From Inquilinus limosus DSM 16000 (GTDB lineage: Bacteria > Pseudomonadota > Alphaproteobacteria > DSM-16000 > Inquilinaceae), in the NCBI RefSeq assembly GCF_000423185.1, contig NZ_AUHM01000032.1:31001-95000 (forward strand): a DNA stretch of 64,000 bases, given 5' to 3'. Of the stretch, positions 18,571 through 27,117 are shown in pieces. Numbering within the stretch: the first letter of the stretch is position 1; each line of letters opens with the position of its first letter. The notes below the pieces were generated by a model, which had not been told where the DNA came from, searched no databases, and saw only the letters and a program-made list of their open reading frames with translations. The position numbers and the translations under genes were made by a program.

Positions 18571-18617
18571 CCGGCTGGGAGCCACCCTGCCGCCGCGGGC
18601 CGGGTGGCGGCGTTCCG

Positions 18618-19226
18618 TCAGATCGCGAACAGGGACCGCAACGTCCCCTCCAGCCCGGGATCGGGGCTGGAGCAGACGAAGATGATGGTCGCGTCGCCTT
18701 CGCCCACCGAGACGAAGCCGTGGCCCATGGTGCTGTCGATATAGATGCTGCCGCCCTTCTCCAGCCGCACCGGGGCGTAATGGTCGGTGTGCACCTCGAT
18801 CGCCCCCTCGAGGACGTGGACGAACTCCTCTCCCGAATGGCGGACCAGCGGGCCGAACTCGGCGATGTCGCGCGTCTTGACCGTGGCGATCACCGGCACC
18901 ATCCGCTTCCGCTGCAGCTCGGTGCAGAGATAGAGATAGTCGTAGTTCGGGGTGACCTGCTGCAGCCCCTCCCCCGGCCGGCTGATCGACCGCCGGGCCA
19001 GGGCCGCCCCCGTCCCCGCCGGCGTCGACAGCAGCTCGGCCAGGGTGACGCCCAGCCCCTCGCTGATCTGCAGCAGCTTGTCATAGGTCAGCGACATCTG
19101 GTCGTTCTCGACCTTCGACAGGGTCGAGACCGCGACCCCGGTCCGCTGATAGACGTCCTGGAGCGTCCAGCCGTGCCGACGCCGCAGCGCCTTCAGGCAT
19201 TCCCCGAGCTTGGGCTGATTGGACAT
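18618..19226 (-). CDS. XRE-family regulator with C-terminal cupin domain
   Basis: 202 aa from the ATG at 19226; a GTG 10 codons upstream at 19256 is possible, neither has a strong ribosome site. N-terminal helix-turn-helix at about residues 6-60 (TLQDVYQRTGVAVSTLSKVEN) and a cupin at about 105-200 (HSGEEFVHVLEGAIEVH, GHGFVSVGEGDATI). This architecture senses a small molecule and controls amino-acid, polyamine or peptide catabolism in many proteobacteria. It is divergent from the MlrC/S12 operon and close to both dppA and the importer, so it is the probable local regulator. Confidence 0.88.
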   Translation of the reverse strand: MSNQPKLGECLKALRRRHGWTLQDVYQRTGVAVSTLSKVENDQMSLTYDKLLQISEGLGVTLAELLSTPAGTGAALARRSISRPGEGLQQVTPNYDYLYLCTELQRKRMVPVIATVKTRDIAEFGPLVRHSGEEFVHVLEGAIEVHTDHYAPVRLEKGGSIYIDSTMGHGFVSVGEGDATIIFVCSSPDPGLEGTLRSLFAI

Positions 19227-19291
19227 GCGCGCACCGGACGGTTGATCATCGATCACCCTAAGTCGAGCGTCGCGCTTATCGCAAGAACCAT

Positions 19292-19334
19292 TAATTTTCC
19301 TATACGACTAATTATTTGACATAAACGCTATAGT
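19292..19334. promoter_or_regulatory. Divergent control region of XRE-cupin and MlrC genes
   Basis: AT-rich patch containing TATACGACTAATT (19301-19313), a TTGACA hexamer (19316-19321) and TATAGT (19329-19334). The two hexamers are too close to form one plus-strand promoter, so I do not assign -35/-10. The TATACG motif resembles those at 15696 and 17672. Confidence 0.4.
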
Positions 19335-19433
19335 CCCGCAACCTTCGGCCAAAGGGAGGCCACGGACGTCCGTCGACATCGCCGTGATTGGGGGCGCCGG
19401 CGCGCCGCTGGCTATCGAGACGGAGGCGCATCC

Positions 19434-20897
19434 GTGAAGATCTTCATCGCCGCCCTGGTCACCGAGACCAACACATTCTCGCCGCTGCCGACCGGCGCCG
19501 CCAGCTTCTACGCCCCCGATACCTATCGGCGGCGCGACGCCAGCCTGGACGGCACGGCGGCCGAGACGATCTGCCAGAAGACCTGGCGCCGGCTGGCCGA
19601 GCGCGACGGGCACGAGGTGGTCGAGAGCGTCACCGCGATCGCCCAGCCGGCCGGGCGCACCATCCGGTCGCTGTACGAGAGCCTGCGCGACGACATCCTG
19701 GACGATCTGCGCCGGGCCGGGCCGGTCGACGTGGTGCTGCTGCTGATGCACGGCGCGATGGTGGCGGACGGCTATGACGACTGCGAGGGCGACACCGCCG
19801 AGCGGGTGCGCGCCATCGTCGGCCCCGAGGTGCCGGTCGGGATGGAGCTGGACCTGCACTGCCACCTGACCGACCGGATGGTCGAGGCCTGCACCGCGAT
19901 CATCGGCTTCAAGGAATACCCGCACACCGACATGGAGCCGCGCGCGGCCGAGCTGTACGAGCTGTGCCTGCGCGCCCGCCGCGGCGAGATCCGGCCGGTG
20001 ATGGCGCTGCACGACTGCCGCATGATCGGCATGTGGCGCACCCCGGTGGAGCCGATGCGCGGCTTCGTCGACCGGATGCAGGCGCTGGAGGGCCGCGACG
20101 GCATCCTGTCGGTCACCTTCGGCCACGGCTTCCCCTGGGGCGATGTCGAGGATGTCGGCGCGCGGATGCTGGTGCTGGCCGACGGCGACCGCGACCGGGC
20201 CCGCCGGGTGGCCGAGGATCTGGGGCGGGAGATCTGGGACCTGCGCCACGCCACGGCGACGCCGCACGACACGGCGGACGAGGCGCTGGACCATGCCCTG
20301 GCGGCGCCGTGCGGTCCGGTGGTTCTGGCCGACGTGGCCGACAATGCCGGCGGCGGCGCGCCCGGCGACAGCACCTTCATCCTGCGCCGGATCATCGACC
20401 GCGGCATCGGCAGCGTGGTCAGCGGCTGCTACTGGGACCCGCAGGCTGTGGCGCTGTGCGAGGAGGCCGGCGAAGGGGCGAGCTTCGACCTGCGCATCGG
20501 CGGCAAATGCGGCCCGGCCTCGGGCGATCCGGTCGATCTTCGGGTCACGGTCAGGCGCGTTCTGCCGGAGCTGCACCAGACCGGGCTGAGCGAGGGCTGG
20601 GCGCCGCTGGGCCGCGGCGTCTGGGTGCAGGCGGCGGGCGAGGTCGACCTGGTGCTGGTGACGCTGCGCAGCCAGACCTTCGCGCCCGACGCCTTCACCG
20701 CCTTCGGCATCGACCCGACCAAGAAGGCGATCGTGGTGGTGAAGTCGACCCAGCATTTCCATGCCGGCTTCGCCCCGATCGCGGCCGAGATCCGATACGT
20801 CACCACGCCCGGGGCGATCCCGCCCGACTATGCCGCCATCGGCTACACCAAGCGCCGCCTGCCGTTCTGGCCGCGCGTCGAGAATCCCTTCGCCTGA
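19434..20897 (+). CDS. MlrC (M81) family metallopeptidase
   Basis: 487 aa from GTG at 19434, with GGAGG at 19422-19426. N-terminal domain opens with MKIFIAALVTETNTFSP, typical of the DUF1485/MlrC family; the metal-binding ELDLHCHLTD and PHTDM segments and the C-terminal domain with DVADNAGGGAPGDS follow. MlrC of Sphingomonas cleaves linearised microcystin, a peptide with D-residues. Most bacterial homologues sit with peptide ABC transporters and D-aminopeptidases, as here, so the substrate is likely a peptide with non-standard bonds. Same operon as the S12 gene 22 nt downstream. Confidence 0.9.
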   Translation: MKIFIAALVTETNTFSPLPTGAASFYAPDTYRRRDASLDGTAAETICQKTWRRLAERDGHEVVESVTAIAQPAGRTIRSLYESLRDDILDDLRRAGPVDVVLLLMHGAMVADGYDDCEGDTAERVRAIVGPEVPVGMELDLHCHLTDRMVEACTAIIGFKEYPHTDMEPRAAELYELCLRARRGEIRPVMALHDCRMIGMWRTPVEPMRGFVDRMQALEGRDGILSVTFGHGFPWGDVEDVGARMLVLADGDRDRARRVAEDLGREIWDLRHATATPHDTADEALDHALAAPCGPVVLADVADNAGGGAPGDSTFILRRIIDRGIGSVVSGCYWDPQAVALCEEAGEGASFDLRIGGKCGPASGDPVDLRVTVRRVLPELHQTGLSEGWAPLGRGVWVQAAGEVDLVLVTLRSQTFAPDAFTAFGIDPTKKAIVVVKSTQHFHAGFAPIAAEIRYVTTPGAIPPDYAAIGYTKRRLPFWPRVENPFA

Positions 20898-20919
20898 CGC
20901 TGCTTTCCGGGAGGACGCC

Positions 20920-22551
20920 ATGAGCCACGACAGCCCACTGCCCCCGGACCTTCCCCATGATTTGGGGGCCCGGATCGACGCGCTGTTCGCGCGCTGGGCC
21001 CGGCCGGATTCGCCCGGCGCCGCGGTCAGCGTCACCCGGCACGGGCGCGAGATCCATCGCGGCTTCTACGGCATGGCCGACCTGGCCCATGGCGTGCCGA
21101 TCGACGAGCGCACGGTGATCCGCATCGGGTCGCAGACCAAGCAGTTCACCGTGCTGCTGGCGCTGATGCTGGAAGCCGAAGGCAGGCTGTCGCTGGAAGA
21201 CGACGTCCGCCGCCACCTGCCCTGGCTGCCGGAATATCCGGAGACGGTGACGCTGCGCCACCTGGCCGCCAATGTCGGCGGTCTGCGCGATTTCCTCGAG
21301 ATCATGGTCCTGGGCGGGCTGCCGATCGGGGCGCCGTCCACCCGCGCCTGGGCGCGCCGGATCATCGGCGGCCATGGCGGCGTGAACTTCCGGCCCGGCA
21401 CCGACCTGATCTACTGCAACACCGGCTTCTTCCTGCTGTCGGAGATCGTCGAGCAGGTCTCTGGCCGCAGCTTCAACCAGCTGCTGGAGGAGCGCATCAC
21501 CGGGCCGCTGGGCATGCGCGACACCCGGCTGATGCGCTGGGATTCGGAGATCCTGCCGCGGCTGGCGGACCACCACACCCGCGGCCCGGACGGCGGCTGG
21601 CACAAGGCGCAATGGGGCGTGGTGCTGGGCGGCGAAGGCGGCATGGTCTCGACGCTCGAGGACATGAAGCTCTGGCTGGCCAATCTGGACCAACCGAAGG
21701 TCGGCACGCCGGAGATGATCGCCCGGATGTCGGCGCCCGGCGCCGTGATCGACGGCATCCCGCCGCCCTACGGCCTCGGCCTCGTCACCTGCCGCTACCG
21801 CGGCCTCGCCAGCATCGGCCATGGCGGCGGCGTCGCCGGCGGCCGCTCGGAATCGGTGCGCTTCCCGGAGGCCGGGATCGGCGTCGTCATCCTCGGCAAC
21901 ACCGACGACATGGGCCCGTTCTCGCTGGCCCGCCGCATCCTGGATCTGGTGCTGGGCCATGAGCCCGGCCCGCCGCGCGCGCCCGGCGCCACCGAACGTC
22001 TGGTCCGCGCCGCCGGGCTGTACCGGGCCGAGGACGGCGACGACGTGTTCGGCATCACCGTGAAGGACGGCGAGCCGGTGATGGTCAGCAACATGGGCGG
22101 CGGCCTGCCGATCGAGCAGGTCGGCGACGACAGCTTCATGCCCGAGCGCGGTATCGTGCCGCTGGAGTTCACGCCGCGCGACGACGGGACCATCGACACA
22201 CGCTGGTTCGGCCGGCCGCGGCGCTTCCGCCGCCTGTCCGACGCCGCCCTGCCGATCGCGCCCGGCCTGGCCGGCCGCTACGCCGACGCCGCCACCGGAT
22301 TCGAGGCGGAGATCGGCGAGGACGGGGACGAGACGGTGCTGTGCCTGCGCACGTCCCACGGCGCGTGGGAGACGGCCCTGGAGGCCCGTGCTCCCGATCT
22401 GTACCTGGCGCTGCCGCGGCGGGCCATCGCCGACACCCCGCCGCCGGCGGTCGAGACCGGCGGGTGGCTGTTCACGGTGCGCCGCGTCCCCGAAGGCATC
22501 GTGCTGAACGACGACCGCACCAAGCGGCTGCTGCTGGCCCGCGTGCCCTGA
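20920..22551 (+). CDS. S12-family serine hydrolase, D-aminopeptidase-like
   Basis: 543 aa; the ATG follows GGGAGGA. S-x-x-K is SQTK (Ser71, Lys74), second motif YCN in IYCNTGFF, third GHGGG. About 190 residues follow the catalytic domain and should form the two antiparallel beta-barrels known from Ochrobactrum D-aminopeptidase (about 520 aa). No signal peptide, so cytoplasmic. Second S12 enzyme of this locus. The two differ in the Y-x-N motif and in C-terminal sequence, so they probably have different specificities. Confidence 0.87.
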   Translation: MSHDSPLPPDLPHDLGARIDALFARWARPDSPGAAVSVTRHGREIHRGFYGMADLAHGVPIDERTVIRIGSQTKQFTVLLALMLEAEGRLSLEDDVRRHLPWLPEYPETVTLRHLAANVGGLRDFLEIMVLGGLPIGAPSTRAWARRIIGGHGGVNFRPGTDLIYCNTGFFLLSEIVEQVSGRSFNQLLEERITGPLGMRDTRLMRWDSEILPRLADHHTRGPDGGWHKAQWGVVLGGEGGMVSTLEDMKLWLANLDQPKVGTPEMIARMSAPGAVIDGIPPPYGLGLVTCRYRGLASIGHGGGVAGGRSESVRFPEAGIGVVILGNTDDMGPFSLARRILDLVLGHEPGPPRAPGATERLVRAAGLYRAEDGDDVFGITVKDGEPVMVSNMGGGLPIEQVGDDSFMPERGIVPLEFTPRDDGTIDTRWFGRPRRFRRLSDAALPIAPGLAGRYADAATGFEAEIGEDGDETVLCLRTSHGAWETALEARAPDLYLALPRRAIADTPPPAVETGGWLFTVRRVPEGIVLNDDRTKRLLLARVP

Positions 22552-22624
22552 CGTCCCGATCCGGCTGGCTACACCCACGGGACCTCGGCAGGATCCGAGG
22601 CTGAGCTTTGCGTGGAACAGCAAG

Positions 22625-22651
22625 AAGGCCGCCCCTTGTGAAGGCGGCCTT
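22625..22651 (-). terminator. Rho-independent-like hairpin next to tRNA remnant
   Basis: Perfect 9-bp stem AAGGCCGCC / GGCGGCCTT with a 9-nt loop. On the minus strand it follows the tRNA 3' remnant after about 13 nt and ends in CTTCTTGCTG, like the terminator of a tRNA gene. It could also stop plus-strand transcripts from the MlrC/S12 operon, ending about 75 nt upstream. Confidence 0.6.
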
Positions 22652-22664
22652 GTGCAAGGAACGT

Positions 22665-22682
22665 TGGTTGCGGGGACAGGAT
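22665..22682 (-). tRNA. 3'-terminal fragment of a tRNA gene (initiator-Met-like)
   Basis: On the minus strand 18 nt read ATCCTGTCCCCGCAACCA, identical to my recollection of the T-stem/acceptor/CCA end of alphaproteobacterial initiator tRNA genes. The rest of a tRNA (anticodon and D arms) is not present to the right, where the sequence becomes unrelated. A tRNA 3' end plus its terminator without the body is the typical scar left when an element integrates into a tRNA gene. No integrase is visible in the window. Confidence 0.5.
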
Positions 22683-22805
22683 ACCACCGATATCCATACG
22701 GCTTGGCCGTGGCAGTCTAAGGCCGGCGCTCAACCGCAAGCGACAATGGCGCCGACGAGCGGCCGCGCAAGGAGGTCGCGATCCGCGAGCACCTCGCCTG
22801 TATGG

Positions 22806-24356
22806 TCACGCCGAGGCCGCCAGCCTGATCACGTTCCAGGACGCAGGTCCGAGCGTCGCCGCGATCCGTCCAGCCTCGACCCGCACGCTGTTCAGCGCGC
22901 GAGGCTGGATCCGGTCCGGCGCCTCCCTGCTGTTGGCCGCGGAGAGATCGTCGTCGCGCATCTCCAGCGCCTGGGTCAGCTCGAGGTGGCCGAAGCCGCG
23001 CGCGTCGATCTCGACCGGGGCCGATTGGTCGAGGTGGCGGTTGAGGACGAACAGGGTGACGGCCCGGCCGTCCTCGTCATGGACCGCGGCCACCTTGACA
23101 TAGGGCACCTCCGGCAGCGGGAAGGTCAGGTCCGCCGTGCCGCGAGGGTCGTAATAGGTCGCGGCGTAGGTCGGCGAGTCCACCTCCGCGCGCAGCACCC
23201 GGCCGCGGCCGAAATTGCTGAAATGGGCGAAGGGGTGGAAGATCGTCTGCCGCCAAGCCGGGCCACCGGTCTCCGTCATGATCGGGGCGATGGCGTTCAC
23301 CAGCTGCGCCAGGCAGGCACAGCGCACCCGGTCGGCGTGGTTGAGCAGCGAGATGCAAGCCCCGCCGAAGGCCAGCGCATCCTTCATGGTGTAGACCTCT
23401 TCGAGGATCTCGGGCGCCACCGGCCAGCCGAGCTTGGTCCGCCCTTCGCCTCTGCGGCGCGTGCGGTACCACACGTTCCATTCGTCGAAGCTCAGCATGA
23501 TGCGCTTGGACGAGCGCCGCCGGGCCGCGACAGCATCGACGATGGCGACGACCTCGTCGATGAAGGAGTCCATCAGGTCGGGGCTGGCGAGGAAGGCCGG
23601 CGTGTCGCCGGCATAGTCGTTGAGATAGGTGTGCAGCGAGATGAACTCGACATGCTCGAAACAGTGCTCGAGCACCGTGTCCTCCCAGGTGCCGAAGGTC
23701 GGCATGGTGCGGCCGGAGGAGCCGCAGGCGGCGAGCTCGATCGACGGATCGACCCATTTCATCAGCTTGGCGGCCTCGGTGGCGATGCGGCCGTACTCCT
23801 CCGCCGTCTTGGTTCCCATCTGCCAGGCCCCGTCCATCTCGTTGCCGAGGCACCAGAACTTGACGCCGTGCGGCTCCGGCCAGCCGTGGGCGCGGCGCAG
23901 GTCCGAGAGTTCCGTCCCGCCGGGGAAGTTGCAGTATTCGACGAAGCGGCGGGCGGCATCGCCGTCGCGGGTGCCGAGATTGACCGCGAGCATCGGCTCG
24001 ACGCCGGCGGCCCGGCACCAGTCGATGAACTCGTTGGTGCCGAAGGCATTGGTTTCGGTCGACATCCAGGCGAGGTCGAGCCGGCGCGGGCGCTTGTCGG
24101 CCGGTCCGACGCCGTCTTCCCAGTTGTAGCCCGAGACGAAGTTGCCGCCCGGATAGCGGATGATGGTCGGCGCCAGCTCGCGCACCAGTTCGAGCACGTC
24201 GGTGCGGAAGCCCCGGGCGTCGGCGCGCGGGTGCCCCGGCTCGTAGAGGCCGCCATAGACGCAGCGTCCGAGATGCTCGACGAAGGCGCCGAACAGGCGG
24301 CGATCGGTCTCGCCGATGGCGAAGGCACGGTCGATGGAAACCCTGACGGTCTGCAT
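22806..24356 (-). CDS. GH51 alpha-L-arabinofuranosidase
   Basis: 516 aa. GH51 landmarks: IRYPGGNFVSGYNWEDGVGP near the N-terminus, acid/base Glu173 in CLGNEMDGAWQ, nucleophile Glu292 in SFDEWNVWY, then a C-terminal beta domain. No signal peptide, so it releases arabinose from oligosaccharides after import. It is the last gene of the ABC operon 30080-22806, 33 nt after the DppF-type ATPase. Family length (about 500 aa) is met. Confidence 0.93.
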   Translation of the reverse strand: MQTVRVSIDRAFAIGETDRRLFGAFVEHLGRCVYGGLYEPGHPRADARGFRTDVLELVRELAPTIIRYPGGNFVSGYNWEDGVGPADKRPRRLDLAWMSTETNAFGTNEFIDWCRAAGVEPMLAVNLGTRDGDAARRFVEYCNFPGGTELSDLRRAHGWPEPHGVKFWCLGNEMDGAWQMGTKTAEEYGRIATEAAKLMKWVDPSIELAACGSSGRTMPTFGTWEDTVLEHCFEHVEFISLHTYLNDYAGDTPAFLASPDLMDSFIDEVVAIVDAVAARRRSSKRIMLSFDEWNVWYRTRRRGEGRTKLGWPVAPEILEEVYTMKDALAFGGACISLLNHADRVRCACLAQLVNAIAPIMTETGGPAWRQTIFHPFAHFSNFGRGRVLRAEVDSPTYAATYYDPRGTADLTFPLPEVPYVKVAAVHDEDGRAVTLFVLNRHLDQSAPVEIDARGFGHLELTQALEMRDDDLSAANSREAPDRIQPRALNSVRVEAGRIAATLGPASWNVIRLAASA

Positions 24357-24389
24357 GAAGCGCTCCGGGAGAAGAGACGGACGAAATCG

Positions 24390-25235
24390 TCAGGCCGCCG
24401 GCTGGGGCCTGGGCGCGGCGGGAAGCTCCTCCCGCCAGGCGTTGCGGACGGGCAGGACCGCCTGCAGCAATCGGATGGAATAGGGATGGGTCGGGGCGGC
24501 GAGCACGGCCCGGGCGGGACCGCCCTCCACCACCCTGCCCTTCTCCATGATGATGAGCCGGTCGCTGATGTAGTAGGCGGTGGCGAGGTCGTGGGTGATG
24601 TAGACGATCGACACGCCGAACTCGTCGCGCAGCGTCGCGAACATGTTGACGATCGTCATGCGCAGCGACGCGTCGATCATCGAGACCGGCTCGTCCGCGA
24701 CGATCAGCGCCGGCTCGGGCACCAGGGCGCGGGCGATGGCGACGCGCTGCAGCTGCCCGCCGGACATCTCGTGGGGGAAGCGGCCGCGGACCTCCGCGAG
24801 CGACAGGCCGACCTTGCGCAGCGCGGCGTCCACCCGGGCCTCGACCTCGTCGCGCGTCCGGGCGCCGCAGAACCGGCGCGCCGCCATGAAGAGGTAGCGG
24901 TCGAGCCGCTTCAGCGGGTTGAACGCCTCGAAGGGGTTCTGGAACACCGGCTGCACCTCGGCCATGAAGGCGAGCCGGTCGCGGCGGCTGCGGATCGTCG
25001 CGAGATCGCGGCCGCGGAACAGGATCGAGCCGCCGCTCGGCGCCGTGCTGTTCAGGATCATGCGGGCCAGGGTCGACTTGCCCGAGCCGGACTCGCCGAT
25101 GATGGTGAAGACCTCCGGCCGCTCGCTCGCCAGCGAGAACTCGACCCCGTCGACGGCCTGCACGACATGGCGCCCGAACAGGCCGCCGGACCTGAAGCTC
25201 TTGCTCGCCTGCCGGACCTCGAGCAGCGTGCTCAT
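24390..25235 (-). CDS. Oligosaccharide/peptide ABC ATPase, DppF type
   Basis: 281 aa. Walker [10 protein letters not shown], signature MSGGQLQR, Walker B LIVADEPVSMID, H-loop ITHDLATAYYISD and C-terminal APTHPYSIRLLQAV. The ITHDLATAYY wording is common in Opp-type ATPases that import cello-, xylo- or other oligosaccharides. Start overlaps the DppD-type stop by 4 bp. Confidence 0.9.
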   Translation of the reverse strand: MSTLLEVRQASKSFRSGGLFGRHVVQAVDGVEFSLASERPEVFTIIGESGSGKSTLARMILNSTAPSGGSILFRGRDLATIRSRRDRLAFMAEVQPVFQNPFEAFNPLKRLDRYLFMAARRFCGARTRDEVEARVDAALRKVGLSLAEVRGRFPHEMSGGQLQRVAIARALVPEPALIVADEPVSMIDASLRMTIVNMFATLRDEFGVSIVYITHDLATAYYISDRLIIMEKGRVVEGGPARAVLAAPTHPYSIRLLQAVLPVRNAWREELPAAPRPQPAA

Positions 25236-26251
25236 GGCAGAGCCGCCCCCCTCGCCCGGGCCGTGGCGACGTGGCAGGCGACCCGATGACCCGGCTCGAG
25301 CTCCTCGAGCGGCGGCACCGCCTCGCGGCAGAGCCCCACCGCCAGGGGACAGCGGGGATGGAAACGGCAGCCGGCCGGCGGGTCGGCGAGATTCGGCGGA
25401 GCTCCCGGAATGCCGGTCTTCCGGACTTCGTCGCCGAGCCGGGGCAGGCTCGAGATCAGATGCGCCGTGTAGGGGTGAAGCGGACGCTGGAAGATCTCGG
25501 CCGTCGGCCCCTCCTCCACCAGCCGGCCGGCATACATGATGCCGAGCCGGTCGGCGAGGTTGGCATGGACCGCCATGTCATGGGTGACGAACAGGATGGA
25601 GGAGCCCATCTCCTGCTGCACCTCGCGCAGCATCGCCAGCACGCCCTTCTGGACGACGACGTCGAGGGCGGTCGTCGGTTCGTCGGCGATGATGAATTCC
25701 GGCCGGCAGATGGTCGCCAGCGCGATGGTCAGGCGCTGGCGCATGCCGCCGGAGAGCTCGTGCGGATAGGCGTCGAGCACCCGCGGGTCGAGCGACAGGC
25801 GCCGCAGATGGCCGGCGACGGTCGCCGCGAAGTCCCGCCGGCTGCCGGCGAGATGGCGCGCGGCGAAGTCGGCGAAGGTGTTGCGGATGCGCCGCACAGG
25901 GTTGAGAACGTTCATCGATCCCTGCGGCACGTAGGACAGGCGGCTCCAGCGGATCTCGGCGACCTGGGCCGGCGACATCGCGTAGATGTCCCGCCGGCCG
26001 TCCGCGAAGGCGAAGCTGACGGTGCCGCCGACGACGTTGAGCGGTGGCCGGATGGCGCGGGCGATGGTCTTGATCAGCGTGGTCTTGCCGGAGCTGGATT
26101 CCCCGGCCAGCCCGTAGATCTCGTTGCGGCGGATGGCGAAGCTGACGTCGTCGACGGCGCGCACCTCCCGCGTCACCCCGAAGAACCGCATCTGGTAATA
26201 GGCCTTGAGGCCCGCGACCTCGAGCAGTGGAGCGGCGGCGGGCGACCTCAT
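25232..26251 (-). CDS. Oligosaccharide/peptide ABC ATPase, DppD type
   Basis: 339 aa. Walker A GESSSGKTT, signature LSGGMRQR, Walker [14 protein letters not shown]-loop VTHDMAVH. The C-terminal extension includes GCRFHPRCPLA with the Cys pattern typical of DppD/OppD ATPases. 4-bp overlaps on both sides couple it to the DppC-type permease and DppF-type ATPase. Confidence 0.9.
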   Translation of the reverse strand: MRSPAAAPLLEVAGLKAYYQMRFFGVTREVRAVDDVSFAIRRNEIYGLAGESSSGKTTLIKTIARAIRPPLNVVGGTVSFAFADGRRDIYAMSPAQVAEIRWSRLSYVPQGSMNVLNPVRRIRNTFADFAARHLAGSRRDFAATVAGHLRRLSLDPRVLDAYPHELSGGMRQRLTIALATICRPEFIIADEPTTALDVVVQKGVLAMLREVQQEMGSSILFVTHDMAVHANLADRLGIMYAGRLVEEGPTAEIFQRPLHPYTAHLISSLPRLGDEVRKTGIPGAPPNLADPPAGCRFHPRCPLAVGLCREAVPPLEELEPGHRVACHVATARARGAALP

Positions 26252-27117
26252 GCAGCGCCCCCCATCCGCGCCAGCCGGCTGCGCGGATCGATGTATTCAT
26301 TCATCGAGATCGCGAGCAGGAACAGCCCGATGAAGAGCATGACCACCAGGGCCACCGGGAAGGCGATCCACCACCACACGCCGGCGACGAGCGCCGTGTG
26401 CTGGTTCGCCCAGTAGATCATGCCGCCGACGGTCGGCGTGTTGATGTCGGTGAAGCCGAGCACCGACAGCGTCACTTCGATCCCGATCGACCAGTTGATG
26501 TTGTTCATCGTGGTCGAGAACACGATCGGCAGGACGAAAGGCAGGTGTTCCTGCACCAGGATCCGGCCGGTGCTCGCGCCCGAGAAATAGGCCTGGTGGG
26601 TGAATTCGCGGGTCCGCAGGCTCATCGCCATGGCGCGGATCAGCCGCGCGTCATAGGCCCAGCCGAGCCCGGCGGTGATCAGCGCGAGCATGGCCCAGCT
26701 CATCGCGTCGCGCATGATGAAGTAGAACAGGACGAGGATCGGGAAGAGCGGCACGACGACGAAGGTGTCGTTGATCGACATCAGCACCCGGTCGATCCAC
26801 CCGCCCTTGTAGCCGGCGATCAGCCCGACCAGGAGCGCGATGATCCGGCTCAGCACCGCGACCACGATGCCGAAGGTCAGCGTGTTGCGGATCGCGATCG
26901 TCAGCTGCCAGAACACGTCCTGGCCGCGCGAGGTCGTCCCGAAGAGATGGTCGGACGACGGGGGCACGTCCGGCGCCACCACATAGACGTCGAGCGGCGG
27001 GTACGGCGACGCGAAGGACAGCAGCGCCATCACCAGCACGAGCCCCACCAGGACGAGGCCCGCCGTGAACTCGATGTTGTAGCGGACGAGGTCCCGCAGG
27101 ATCGCGAGGAACTGCAT
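26248..27117 (-). CDS. Oligosaccharide/peptide ABC permease, DppC type
   Basis: 289 aa; the ATG at 27117 shares one base with the DppB-type stop (TGATG). LFGTTSRGQDVFWQ follows the first helix, as in DppC proteins; five further helices, with the coupling loop around FTHQAYFSGASTGRILVQEH. Longer upstream extensions are antiphase shadows of the neighbouring permease and binding protein. Confidence 0.9.
   Translation of the reverse strand: MQFLAILRDLVRYNIEFTAGLVLVGLVLVMALLSFASPYPPLDVYVVAPDVPPSSDHLFGTTSRGQDVFWQLTIAIRNTLTFGIVVAVLSRIIALLVGLIAGYKGGWIDRVLMSINDTFVVVPLFPILVLFYFIMRDAMSWAMLALITAGLGWAYDARLIRAMAMSLRTREFTHQAYFSGASTGRILVQEHLPFVLPIVFSTTMNNINWSIGIEVTLSVLGFTDINTPTVGGMIYWANQHTALVAGVWWWIAFPVALVVMLFIGLFLLAISMNEYIDPRSRLARMGGAA

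Noticed and set aside
19316..19334. TTGACA...TATAGT as a sigma-70 promoter
   Set aside because: The hexamers are only 7 nt apart, far from the needed 16-18.
22665..22760. Complete tRNA gene
   Set aside because: Only the last 18 nt match. The sequence that would form the anticodon and D arms does not fold as a tRNA.
22608..25289. 893-codon plus-strand frame opposite the GH51 and ATPase genes
   Set aside because: Antisense shadow of clear GH51 and ABC ATPase genes, with the low-complexity composition typical of GC-rich opposite frames.
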